Shown: positions 1 to 7,675 of the stretch, piece after piece
Numbering within the stretch: position 1 is the first letter of the stretch
Layout of the letters: every line of letters begins with the position of its first letter
Origin: Cloacimonetes bacterium UBA3900
GTDB lineage: Bacteria > Cloacimonadota > Cloacimonadia > Cloacimonadales > Cloacimonadaceae
Reading direction: 5' to 3'
Assembly (NCBI GenBank): GCA_002391675.1
Contig: DGFM01000026.1
Location: 3,453 to 27,340, forward strand
DNA length: 23,888 nt
Program-made: the position numbers and the translations under genes
The notes under the pieces: model-generated
Seen by the model: only the letters and a program-made list of their open reading frames with translations
What the model was told of the DNA's origin: nothing
The model's database searches: none

Positions 1-131
1 CGGGCGTCTTCAAAGAAGGTCTCATAAAAGTCACCCATGCGGAAAAGCACCAACTTATCCGGATGCTGTTTTTTGATACTCTGAAACTGCTTCAGCATCG
101 GAGTGAGTTTTGGCTTTGGTGACGAGCTCAT
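1..131 (-). CDS. mutS: DNA mismatch repair protein MutS, N-terminal fragment (runs off the left edge)
   Basis: Reading leftward from an ATG at 131-129, the reverse strand encodes 43 codons and is cut by the window edge. The peptide contains TPMLKQFQSIKKQHPD followed by LVLFRMGDFYETFFEDA. This is the start of MutS domain I, including the F-Y-E segment whose Phe stacks on the mismatched base in studied MutS proteins. MutS recognises mismatches and recruits MutL. The start lies one base after the stop of the TPR/SPOR gene (TAA at 135-133), so mutS is probably the fourth gene of the leftward methyltransferase-rho-TPR/SPOR operon. No clear Shine-Dalgarno sequence is visible, which fits translational coupling. 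Identification is firm although only about 5% of the protein is present. Confidence 0.9.
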   Translation of the reverse strand, partial: MSSSPKPKLTPMLKQFQSIKKQHPDKLVLFRMGDFYETFFEDA

Positions 132-132
132 T

Positions 133-1281
133 TTAGTGTCTGATTTTAAAGCAATCTATTTGATTTTCTTTTAATATGTTAAGCGCCTGCTCCTGCTCGG
201 CTGCAGTTTTGAAGGGGCCGCTAAAGGTGACCCAGGGCACATCTTTCCTGCTCCTGTCCTCATAATATCCTGAAGGGAGCTTGAGGCTGCGGATCCTGTG
301 AGCAATGCTGCGGGCGTTGGCTTCCACGCCAAAGCGTCCCGTCTGCAAATACAAACCTCTGCCGGGCTTGCCGGTCAGCTTTAGAGGCGTATCCGCAGGC
401 GGAGTTTCGATTTCCACCACCTGCTGCTCTGTTTCTTCTGGGGTCTCTTCCTCCAGGATTTCCAACTTTTGATAAGGATACAAAAAGCTGAGGTCCACCT
501 TGGACCCATGCTTTGCTTTCAGCTCAAAGATTTGATCCTCAATCATATAGGCAACCTGGGAATAGCGGGTGATCTCCATGCCTTGCTGATAATTTGAGAG
601 GGCTTCCTGCCAGTTTCCCGCCCGTTGATATGCCAAGCCCAAGAGGTAGTGAAAGTATTGGGCATCAGTGGGATAGCCCTTGATGGCAGCAAGCTTGCTG
701 AGCGTGCTGATGGCGCTCTGAAACTTACCCTGCCCCATATAGGCATTTACGATCAGGTAATAGCTCTCCTCCAGATATTCGCCTCTGGATTGTAAACGCT
801 GATAATTCTCGGCGTTGGAGATAACGGAGCTGGGCCTGTCCGCCATTTCTTCACACACTGCCAGCCAGTAGTAGCGCTCGGGTATCTGGCTGGAATTGAT
901 CTTATCCAGCATGGTTTTAGCCTCTTCTGCCCGGCGTTCCAGCACAAAGAGCTTGGCCTGCTGAAGCATGCACAATTGACCGTATTTGGTATTGGGATAA
1001 CTACTTATAGCTTGTTGTAGATAGTTACTGGATACTTGGCTGCTCTTGTTTTCCACCATAGCGCGCAGAAAGAGCACAAAAGCCTTTTCCTCATTTGATG
1101 AGGGTTTCAGGGTAGAAATCTGCGAGGCGATCTCGTTGATCCTGCCCCGTTCATAACTGGTTTCCAAGGCTTTGAAGTTTTTGCGCATATTTGCATGCAA
1201 TGAGGTGCTCACCAGAGCCAACAGCACGAATGCCAGTAGCACTTCACGATAGGCAAATTTGGTAGCCAGCATAATTTTCAC
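133..1281 (-). CDS. Exported TPR protein with C-terminal SPOR domain
   Basis: 382 residues from a GTG at 1281-1279; an in-frame ATG at 1272-1270 (codon 4) is an alternative start. A hydrophobic stretch at about residues 13-30 (LLAFVLLALVSTSLHA) looks like a signal peptide. The middle is helical with TPR-like pairs, for example FHYLLGLAYQRAGNWQEALSNY. An acidic, proline-rich linker (about 275-305) leads to a SPOR domain at about 309-382, with GLYLQTGRF at its first strand and VTFSGPFKT near its end. SPOR domains bind septal peptidoglycan stripped of stem peptides, so a periplasmic role in cell division or wall maintenance is likely. That role is family knowledge, not shown here. The gene starts 4 bases after the rho stop and ends one base before mutS. 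No strong ribosome binding site is seen. Confidence 0.85.
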   Translation of the reverse strand: MKIMLATKFAYREVLLAFVLLALVSTSLHANMRKNFKALETSYERGRINEIASQISTLKPSSNEEKAFVLFLRAMVENKSSQVSSNYLQQAISSYPNTKYGQLCMLQQAKLFVLERRAEEAKTMLDKINSSQIPERYYWLAVCEEMADRPSSVISNAENYQRLQSRGEYLEESYYLIVNAYMGQGKFQSAISTLSKLAAIKGYPTDAQYFHYLLGLAYQRAGNWQEALSNYQQGMEITRYSQVAYMIEDQIFELKAKHGSKVDLSFLYPYQKLEILEEETPEETEQQVVEIETPPADTPLKLTGKPGRGLYLQTGRFGVEANARSIAHRIRSLKLPSGYYEDRSRKDVPWVTFSGPFKTAAEQEQALNILKENQIDCFKIRH

Positions 1282-1285
1282 TTAT

Positions 1286-2545
1286 TTAACTGCTCATAGA
1301 GTTGAGCAAATCGGCATTGGTTTTGGAAGCCTGCATCCTCTGCCTGAGCATCTCAATGCTCTGTTGAGGACTGATGGTCTTCAGATATTTGCGCAGGACG
1401 TACATCCTGTTAATTTCATTTTGAGTGAGCAGCAGCTCTTCACGTCTGGTACCGCTGCGAACAAGGTCGATGGCGGGATAGAGGCGGAGATCTGAAATCG
1501 AGCGATCCAGCACCAGCTCCATGTTTCCTGTGCCTTTAAACTCCTCAAAGATCACCTGGTCCATCTTGGAGCCTGTGTCGATCAAAGCGGTAGCGATAAT
1601 GGTGAGCGAACCCGCTTCTTCCGTCTTACGTGCAGAACCGAAGAACTTCTTGGGTTTGATCAGGCCATTGGCGTCGATACCACCACTCAGCACCTTACCG
1701 CTGGAGGGAGTGATATTGTTGTAAGCCCTGGCCAGACGCGTGATACTATCCAATACGATGACCACGTCCTGATTGAGCTCAACCATGCGCTTTGCCTTTT
1801 CCAACACCATTTCCGCCACGGCGGTATGGTTTTTGGGAGATTCGTCGAAGGTAGAGCTGATCACTTCTCTCTTTCCGGGTTTGAGGATTTTCTTCATTTC
1901 CGTCACTTCTTCCGGGCGTTCATCCACCAGGAGCACGATCAGATATACTTCCGGGTGGTTGGAGAGAATAGCGTTGGCAGTATCTTGCAGCAGCGTGGTC
2001 TTACCCGTCCTGGGCGCCGCCACGATCAGCCCGCGCTGCCCCTTGCCTATGGGTGTGAACAGGTTGATCAGACGCGTGGAATAGTTGTCCGGATCATGCT
2101 CCAGGTTGAGCCGTTCTGTGGGATAGTAGGGCGTCAGCTCGTCAAAGGGACGCAGGTCTGTGAGCGAGGTTGGCTCCATGTGGTTGACCGCATCCACTCT
2201 CAAGAGGGCATAGTACTTTTCGCCTTCTTTTGGTGCACGCACAGGACCGGAAACCATATGCCCGGTCTGCAGGCCAAAGCGTTTCACCTGCGTTTGGGAC
2301 ACATAGACGTCGTCGCGTCCGGGATTGTAGTTGTTTCTGGGAAACCTCAAAAAGCCAAAGCCTTCTTCGCCCACTTCCAGGCAACCTGTCGCAAAGGACA
2401 AGCCTTCCTGAGAAGCCTGGAAACTCAAGACTTCCAGCACGAGATCCGTACCTTTATATTTGTCATAATCAGGCATGCCAATCTTTTTGGCGACCTTGAT
2501 CACATCTGCCTGATCCATCTGAAAGAGATTGTCTTCAACTGTCAT
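1286..2545 (-). CDS. rho: Transcription termination factor Rho
   Basis: 419 residues, the classical Rho length. The N-terminal part has the cold-shock-like RNA-binding fold (GFGFLRF...DDVYVSQTQVKRFGLQTGHMV, about residues 63-100). The motor domain shows Walker A (APRTGKTTL, Lys182), Walker B (LIVLLVDERPEEV), the Q-loop/R-loop region (DSITRLARAYN) and GSLTIIATALIDTGS. Rho is a hexameric RNA-dependent ATPase that terminates transcription. The N-terminal extension is short and lacks the long Arg/Asp-rich insert seen in many phyla. The start ATG (2545-2543) follows a good Shine-Dalgarno AAGGAGTG located 7-8 bases upstream in the 24-base gap after the methyltransferase stop. It is co-oriented with the methyltransferase, TPR/SPOR and mutS genes. 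Confidence 0.97.
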   Translation of the reverse strand: MTVEDNLFQMDQADVIKVAKKIGMPDYDKYKGTDLVLEVLSFQASQEGLSFATGCLEVGEEGFGFLRFPRNNYNPGRDDVYVSQTQVKRFGLQTGHMVSGPVRAPKEGEKYYALLRVDAVNHMEPTSLTDLRPFDELTPYYPTERLNLEHDPDNYSTRLINLFTPIGKGQRGLIVAAPRTGKTTLLQDTANAILSNHPEVYLIVLLVDERPEEVTEMKKILKPGKREVISSTFDESPKNHTAVAEMVLEKAKRMVELNQDVVIVLDSITRLARAYNNITPSSGKVLSGGIDANGLIKPKKFFGSARKTEEAGSLTIIATALIDTGSKMDQVIFEEFKGTGNMELVLDRSISDLRLYPAIDLVRSGTRREELLLTQNEINRMYVLRKYLKTISPQQSIEMLRQRMQASKTNADLLNSMSS

Positions 2546-2560
2546 TTTATCACTCCTTAA
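2546..2560 (-). promoter_or_regulatory. Ribosome binding site of rho
   Basis: On the reverse strand, AAGGAGTGATAAA directly precedes the rho ATG. It is one of the strongest Shine-Dalgarno matches in the leftward operon and fixes the rho start. The 24-base gap to the upstream stop leaves no room for a separate leader, so rho is probably cotranscribed with the methyltransferase. Confidence 0.75.
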
Positions 2561-2569
2561 TTAATTCTC

Positions 2570-3400
2570 TTATAATGGTTTAGTACCCAAGATCAAGACC
2601 CTGCTCGCGGGAGCACAGCCATGTTCATGGATACGCTCTTGGACCCTCTCTCCTTCTACTATCAGAGCTTGAGAATCCTCCAAACTTTCTATACGTTTCA
2701 GGATACCGGCGTAATTGCGCTTCAGATTTTCGCAATTTTGGGCATCCTTGGGGTTGGTTACAGGAATATTGTAATCTTTTATCTGCAAATCGGTTAGCTC
2801 CAAAGCTTGGATTTTGTCTATGATCTGCTGTCTCAAGTAAGTTTCAAAGTGGTCGTTGCCAAAGCGTTGATCCACCTTGGCCACCAAGTGATGCATCATG
2901 ATATGGGTGCGCTGCGCCTCGGTTTGAGAGCCGTCCTGATACATTTCGCTCACCAAGAGATGACCTCCCGGCTTGAGCACGCGCATCATTTCAGCAAGGA
3001 CAAGATCCACATCCGCAAGATGATGCAGAGCATTGCTGATGCTCACGAGATCGAAAGCACTATCCCTGAAACTCAGCTGCTCCAGATTCATCTGATAGAT
3101 CTCCACCTCATCTTCCGGAAATATATTTTGAGCATACTCCACCGTCTTGGGGTTTGAATCCACGCCCACGATACGTACAAAATGCCCCAGCCTCTGCTTT
3201 AGGATGTGGATAAAATCCCCTCTGCCTGTGGCAGCATCTAAGACTTGGGGAGCTTTGATATTGTTTAGGATGTCAAATACATCTCGCACAAAAATAACCT
3301 CTCTTGACGGTGTTTTTGGATGATCTGCCTCGACGGCAGCATAGGTAAAGATTCTAATCGTTTTGCCATGTAAATGAATCAATATCCATTGTGGTCTCAC
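2570..3400 (-). CDS. Class I SAM-dependent methyltransferase (possible N-terminal frameshift)
   Basis: The open frame spans 276 codons from a GTG at 3400-3398. The Rossmann core is clear: motif I VLDAATGRGDF (about 53-63), motif II IVGVDSNPKTVEYA, motif III FDLVSISNALHHL, then MMRVLKPGGHLLVSEMYQDG. This is the Methyltransf_11/UbiE-like fold; the substrate cannot be told from sequence. The start is doubtful. A Shine-Dalgarno-like GAAGGTGA sits at ideal distance from an ATG at 3389-3387 in another frame, which encodes MDIDSFTWQND and stops at 3356-3354. Removing one base there would join it to the methyltransferase frame at RIFTYAAVEA. Either the N-terminus is frameshifted or a GTG/TTG start is used. 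It is the first gene of the leftward operon. Confidence 0.8.
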   Translation of the reverse strand: MRPQWILIHLHGKTIRIFTYAAVEADHPKTPSREVIFVRDVFDILNNIKAPQVLDAATGRGDFIHILKQRLGHFVRIVGVDSNPKTVEYAQNIFPEDEVEIYQMNLEQLSFRDSAFDLVSISNALHHLADVDLVLAEMMRVLKPGGHLLVSEMYQDGSQTEAQRTHIMMHHLVAKVDQRFGNDHFETYLRQQIIDKIQALELTDLQIKDYNIPVTNPKDAQNCENLKRNYAGILKRIESLEDSQALIVEGERVQERIHEHGCAPASRVLILGTKPL

Positions 3401-3673
3401 CTTCTAAATAAAGCCCTTTTTCGTCAAGTCATTTTTTATCCATAGCGGGATAAGGATGTAGATTCAGCTCTACAAAACTGCAAATAGACCTCGAGACCTG
3501 CCACCCATGGAATGCCGGACACCTCCACCCGGATGTACTGATAGAAAACCAAGGCTATGAAGAGGGTTTTTGAGCCACCTGATTTCACTGCCGGAAGACC
3601 TCATTTTCAGGATGAAAATCGTGACGTTTTGGGCCCTTAATTTGTTTGCAATTTTCAGATATTTGCGAAATAA

Positions 3674-3735
3674 TTGACTTTTCGCATGGGTCGACCACCC
3701 CTCCGATCACCCTGGCTCCCGTTTGCGTAACTCTT
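3674..3735 (+). repeat. Dispersed intergenic repeat, copy A
   Basis: This 62-base segment aligns without gaps to 23827-23888, with 52 of 62 positions identical by hand count. The best conserved part is CCCCTCCGATC followed by CCCTGGC and CGTTTGCGTAACTCTT. Both copies lie in long intergenic DNA on the same strand and begin with TTGACTTT. Copy B ends at the window edge while identity is still complete, so the element is probably longer and may continue here past 3735. It does not code and has no transposase. Its nature (structured RNA, MITE-like element or regulatory site) is unknown. Confidence 0.8.
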
Positions 3736-3821
3736 GGGTTTTCTGTGGGTTACTTGTGGATCCCAAAGGAGGCCCACAGGAGCCCCTAAGGGAGGCCGCA
3801 TCAAATCGACGTTTTAGAGGG

Positions 3822-3890
3822 CGGTTTTGTTTTCGCAAAACCGGCGCTGAAGTCAAAATTTTCAAAATGCTACGCCATTTCAGCTGCCGG
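3822..3890 (+). promoter_or_regulatory. Pair of mutually exclusive hairpins in the C25 peptidase leader
   Basis: Hairpin 1 is a perfect 8-base-pair stem: CGGTTTTG at 3822-3829 and CAAAACCG at 3836-3843, with a 6-base loop. Hairpin 2 pairs CCGGCGCTGAA (3841-3851) with TTCAGCTGCCGG (3879-3890), 11 pairs with one bulged base, around a 27-base loop. The two share 3841-3843, so full formation of one disturbs the other. This resembles the alternating arrangement of attenuators and riboswitches, but no T-run follows and it does not match a riboswitch class I know. It lies about 200 bases before the C25 peptidase start. A role as DNA-level inverted repeats is equally possible. Confidence 0.4.
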
Positions 3891-3999
3891 CTCCCGGAAA
3901 GTAATGCCTACCATTTTAGTAGGAGTTCAGCGGTTCTATTTTCATCTCATCACAGAGAAGCTCAGACCGGATATTTGAAACTGGTGAAGAGTTTATAAC

Positions 4000-4028
4000 T
4001 TGACAAGTCTCTGCTCTTCTATTTTAGT
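4000..4028 (+). promoter_or_regulatory. Candidate promoter of the C25 peptidase gene
   Basis: TTGACA at 4000-4005 is a perfect -35 consensus. At 17 bases it is followed by TTTAGT (4023-4028), a 4-of-6 match to TATAAT. Transcription would start about 60 bases before the ATG at 4094. If this is the only promoter, the hairpin pair at 3822-3890 is not in the mRNA. The -10 is weak and the sigma factor preferences of this lineage are unknown to me. Confidence 0.35.
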
Positions 4029-4093
4029 GGAAATTGGAACAGTCCTTGCATCTTGAAAAGGGCCAAAAGTAACATATAAAGAGCAGGTTTTAA

Positions 4094-7000
4094 ATGAAAC
4101 GTTTTTTTGTAACAGCATTGATGTTGTCGTGCCTGTGCTTCGCACTGCTGGCGACTTCTTACACGATTGACCTGGATTTGCCCACGCTCAAATCCAACGA
4201 TCATTACACTCAGGTAACTCTTGAGGGCGGGCATATTTATGCTCAACCGGGTGAGCCTGCATTGCCCTGGCTGGGCTCCAAATTGCTGCTCCCTTTGGGC
4301 GAAGAAGCAGGCAAAATAACCGTAACTCTTTCCAAACCCCGTAGATATAAACTGGATAAACCCATTCAACCCGCAGATGCAAACTATCCTTTTTCCATCA
4401 AGGATATTCCGCCCCCCTGCGGCCCGGACGAAGCGATCTACGCTTCCGAGGATGCTTGGCCCAGGGAAAACAACAACGGTGTAAATACGCAGTTTCTGGC
4501 CGGACACCCCATCAACTTTACCGCTTACTGCCCCTTTGAATACTATCCTGCCGCAGGCGAACTCGTCTTTTACCAAAGCATATCCATCACGGTGGAAAGT
4601 CACAGCTCCAGCCGGGCCCAGGCAGCTTTGGCCCTGCTCAAGCAGGACGCTTACATCCGTGAGCGCCTCAGCACCTCGGTGGATAATATCGACCAGCTGC
4701 CCCACTATCGAAGCCGTCAGAGCGGTGTGGACTACCTGATCATTCACGCTGCAGATAAGACCGATCAGTGGACAGCTCTCAAGGATCTTTACAATAGCCG
4801 TGGCCTGGTGGTGGCGATGCAGACGGTGGAAAATATCCAAACTCAAGTTGCAGGCGCAGATTTGCAGGAAAAGATTCGCAACTACATCATCGGCGTGTAT
4901 CAAAGCAACCCCCTGAAGTATGTGCTTTTGGCCGGAGATACAGATGTGATCCCGCATCGGGGCTTTTATGTGAATATGAGCCAATCCGACCAAATTGACG
5001 ACGACATCCCTGCAGATATGTATTATTCCTGCCTGGACGGCAATTGGAACACAAATGGAAACAACCTGTGGGGCGAGCCTTTGGAGGCGGACCTGGTTCC
5101 GGAACTGGCCTTGGGCCGCATCTGTTATAACGATGACATCGAGATTGCCAATCAGATCACCAAGATCATGCTCTATAAAATAGCACCGGTGGAGAGCGAG
5201 GTCAAAACTGCTTTCTTTGCCGGGGAATGGCTATGGGAAGGCCCCACTTGGGGTGGCGACTACATGGACCAAATGATAGGCGGCTCCAGTGCAAATGGCT
5301 ATACCACCGTGGGCGTGCCCAACAGTTGGGACATCACCACGCTTTACGACCGCACTTACGGCTATGCAGATGCCTGGAATGCCAATACGGTGCGTCCCAT
5401 ACTCAGCCAGGGGGCAAACCTGGTAAACCACTTGGGTCACTCTTTCACAAACTATGCCATCAGATTGTCAAATAACCAGGTTAGCGATACAACCATCACC
5501 AACAACGGCAGCAATCACAACTACTCCATCTATTTCACCCAAGGCTGCTATGCGGGCGCCTTTGACAACCGTACTACCAACGTGGGTGAATATGTGGCAG
5601 ATTGCATCACGGAAAAGCTGACCTCCATCAGCACTGCAGCCGTCTCCATGATCGCTCACTCCAGATATGGATGGGGCGTGCAGGGCTCTACGGATGGCGC
5701 TTCGCAACGCTTTCACCGGCAGTATATCGACGCCCTTTTTGGGGAGAATATCAACGATTTGGGCTGGGCTTTGGCAGACTCCAAGATAGACAATATTCCC
5801 TTTACAACCAGTAATCCCGTAATGTATTGGGTTGCATATGAAACCAATCTGATAGGCGATCCTGCTCTGAGCGTTTGGACTGATACGCCACAGCTGATCA
5901 CGGCGCAGATGCCGCCCGCGTGGAGAATGCCGATTTTAAACTATCAAGTGATTACCAATGCACCTTTTGCCATCTTGAGAATCATGGATAATGGCACCAC
6001 TCTCTGCGAAGCACAAGCCAATGAAACGGGCCTGATCAACATCAACCTCTTCCAGGGTTTGCCTCCGGGGAACTATCAGCTATATATCAATGCGCCAAAC
6101 TTTTATGCATTCAATGCGCCCATCACGGTCGAGGCAAGCGATATGCCCTATGTGGTGGCTACAAACATCCGGGTGCAAGATGATGACGGACTTTTCCACA
6201 CCGGAGAAGAGCTGACGCTGGGATTCACACTCAAGAACGTGGGCACCATAAACCAGGCGAATGCGGGCACCGTGAGCTTGCACAGCAATTCGCCCAATAT
6301 CCAAATCCTCAGTGAACCCATCAGCTTTGCAGCCATTGCTGAAGGGGACTCTCTGGTATTTGAAGATGCCTTCCAGATCAAAATCACGGGCAACTTTAAT
6401 GATGGTCAGACAGCCAACCTTACTGTCAGAACCAGCTTCGATGGCTATAACGCCTACAGCAGCAAGATGCTGACGCTCAACGCACCGAATCTGAAGCTCG
6501 TATCCTACACCATCAGCAATGTAAATCCTATCATCAACCCCGGTGAAACACCTCTGATCAATCTTACCCTGGAAAACACGGGCAGCGGCAACGCCTATCT
6601 GCCAACCATGGTTTTATTCTGCGATAATCCTGCAGTAAATGTATCGCATTATGAGGTGAACTTCCCTCCACTTAACGGCGGCGAACAACACACTCAATAT
6701 GCGGCATTTTACGTGAGCATCCCTCCCGATATGCAGGAGGATGCCATCATCAATATCGGCTATATCCTCTATGCTGAAAATGGCGATGCCAAAGACGGCC
6801 AAATCATTATCCATATGGGCTTCCCCGTCTATAGCTTTGAAAGCGATATGATGGGCTGGACTACCTATAGCCTCGGCGACAACTTTATCAATCAATGGCA
6901 TCGCAGCAACTATAGAAACCACACTCCCTCAGGAACTTACAGCATGAAGTTTGGCGGTGAAGGCGCCACAAACTATGCCAACCGCGCCTATGGAGCTTTG

Positions 7001-7675
7001 GAGAGTCCGGAGTTTACCCTGGGCAAAAATAGTGTGCTGACCTTTTATCATCGCATGAATGTAGAACATCATGCCAGTAACCCGCAATATGCCTGGGATG
7101 GCGGCTTTATGCAGATGAGACACAACGGAGGCGCCTGGACGCAAATCACGCCCGAGGGTGGCTATCCATATAGAATCTACAACAATCCCGCCTCGCCCCT
7201 GAGCGCAAACACCTATTGCTGGAGCGGAGTGTTCGATTGGACTCTGGTGACCTTTGACCTCTCCGATTACAGTGGCAAAGCGTCTTTTAGATTTGTATTC
7301 GGCTCGGACAGCGCTGCAAACGACGAAGGATGGTATATAGACGATGTGCGTCTCGAATATGAGTATGAAGTAAGTGCGGACGACGCCGTAGCCAGCCCTG
7401 TTTTGAGCCTCAAACCAAACTACCCAAACCCCTTCAATCCCAGCACTACCATCTCCTTTTACCTGCCCCAAAATGGAGAGGTAAAGCTGGACGTCTTTAA
7501 TCTCAAAGGCCAGCGTGTAAGACGCCTCATTGACTCAAGCCTGACCTTAGGAGAACATAGCATCAACTTCGACGGTCTGGATGATCACGGCCGCCCCGTT
7601 GCCAGCGGAATCTATTTCTATAGACTCCAACATCATGGCAAGACTATCACCCGCAAAATGATGCTAATGAAGTGA
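4094..7675 (+). CDS. Secreted gingipain-like C25 cysteine peptidase with sorting tail
   Basis: 1193 residues. A signal peptide (MKRFFVTALMLSCLCFALLA) is followed by a propeptide-like region (about 25-205). The peptidase C25 domain (about 210-600) shows YLIIHAADKTDQW, YVLLAGDTDVIPHRG and LALGRICYND, with the catalytic pair His449 (in LVNHLGHS) and Cys485 (in FTQGCYAGAFD). Two beta-sandwich, CARDB-like domains (about 685-910) come next. A MAM/jelly-roll-like domain (about 913-1095, from SFESDMMGW to GWYIDDVRLEY) follows. The tail (about 1106-1193, NYPNPFNPSTTISF to RKMMLMK) is of the type IX secretion sorting (Por_Secre_tail/FlgD-like) class. It is likely exported and surface-attached or released, cleaving proteins outside the cell. 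Substrate specificity cannot be read off. The sirtuin gene starts at its stop codon. Confidence 0.9.
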   Translation: MKRFFVTALMLSCLCFALLATSYTIDLDLPTLKSNDHYTQVTLEGGHIYAQPGEPALPWLGSKLLLPLGEEAGKITVTLSKPRRYKLDKPIQPADANYPFSIKDIPPPCGPDEAIYASEDAWPRENNNGVNTQFLAGHPINFTAYCPFEYYPAAGELVFYQSISITVESHSSSRAQAALALLKQDAYIRERLSTSVDNIDQLPHYRSRQSGVDYLIIHAADKTDQWTALKDLYNSRGLVVAMQTVENIQTQVAGADLQEKIRNYIIGVYQSNPLKYVLLAGDTDVIPHRGFYVNMSQSDQIDDDIPADMYYSCLDGNWNTNGNNLWGEPLEADLVPELALGRICYNDDIEIANQITKIMLYKIAPVESEVKTAFFAGEWLWEGPTWGGDYMDQMIGGSSANGYTTVGVPNSWDITTLYDRTYGYADAWNANTVRPILSQGANLVNHLGHSFTNYAIRLSNNQVSDTTITNNGSNHNYSIYFTQGCYAGAFDNRTTNVGEYVADCITEKLTSISTAAVSMIAHSRYGWGVQGSTDGASQRFHRQYIDALFGENINDLGWALADSKIDNIPFTTSNPVMYWVAYETNLIGDPALSVWTDTPQLITAQMPPAWRMPILNYQVITNAPFAILRIMDNGTTLCEAQANETGLININLFQGLPPGNYQLYINAPNFYAFNAPITVEASDMPYVVATNIRVQDDDGLFHTGEELTLGFTLKNVGTINQANAGTVSLHSNSPNIQILSEPISFAAIAEGDSLVFEDAFQIKITGNFNDGQTANLTVRTSFDGYNAYSSKMLTLNAPNLKLVSYTISNVNPIINPGETPLINLTLENTGSGNAYLPTMVLFCDNPAVNVSHYEVNFPPLNGGEQHTQYAAFYVSIPPDMQEDAIINIGYILYAENGDAKDGQIIIHMGFPVYSFESDMMGWTTYSLGDNFINQWHRSNYRNHTPSGTYSMKFGGEGATNYANRAYGALESPEFTLGKNSVLTFYHRMNVEHHASNPQYAWDGGFMQMRHNGGAWTQITPEGGYPYRIYNNPASPLSANTYCWSGVFDWTLVTFDLSDYSGKASFRFVFGSDSAANDEGWYIDDVRLEYEYEVSADDAVASPVLSLKPNYPNPFNPSTTISFYLPQNGEVKLDVFNLKGQRVRRLIDSSLTLGEHSINFDGLDDHGRPVASGIYFYRLQHHGKTITRKMMLMK

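Larger units (their letters stand above)
3401..4093. other. Long divergent intergenic region
   Basis: 693 bases between the leftward methyltransferase operon and the rightward C25 peptidase gene hold no convincing gene. The stretch contains, left to right: a reverse-strand CTTGACGAAAAA motif (3418-3429), a small hairpin with arms 3603-3608 and 3614-3619, one copy of a dispersed repeat (3674-3735), a direct repeat of AAGGAGGCC-like units (3765-3774 and 3787-3797), two overlapping hairpins (3822-3890), a third small hairpin (3907-3923) and a promoter candidate (4000-4028). A 91-codon open frame at 3723-3998 has no recognisable protein character. Base composition varies along the stretch and the sequence does not look like decayed coding DNA. 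Confidence 0.6.

Noticed and set aside
3765..3797. Direct AAGGAGGCC repeats as a possible CRISPR-like or tandem array
   Set aside because: There are only two short imperfect units 22 bases apart, with no regular spacers and no cas genes.
3723..3998. 91-codon forward open frame in the intergenic region
   Set aside because: It starts within the repeat, runs through the hairpin arms, lacks a ribosome binding site and reads as compositionally random protein.
3401..4093. Known riboswitch or tRNA in the long leader
   Set aside because: No cloverleaf and no conserved riboswitch core that I recognise could be found; only simple hairpins are visible.
4019..4993. 324-codon reverse-strand open frame
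   Set aside because: It lies antisense inside the C25 peptidase gene, whose protein has clear domains; the antisense translation has no family resemblance.
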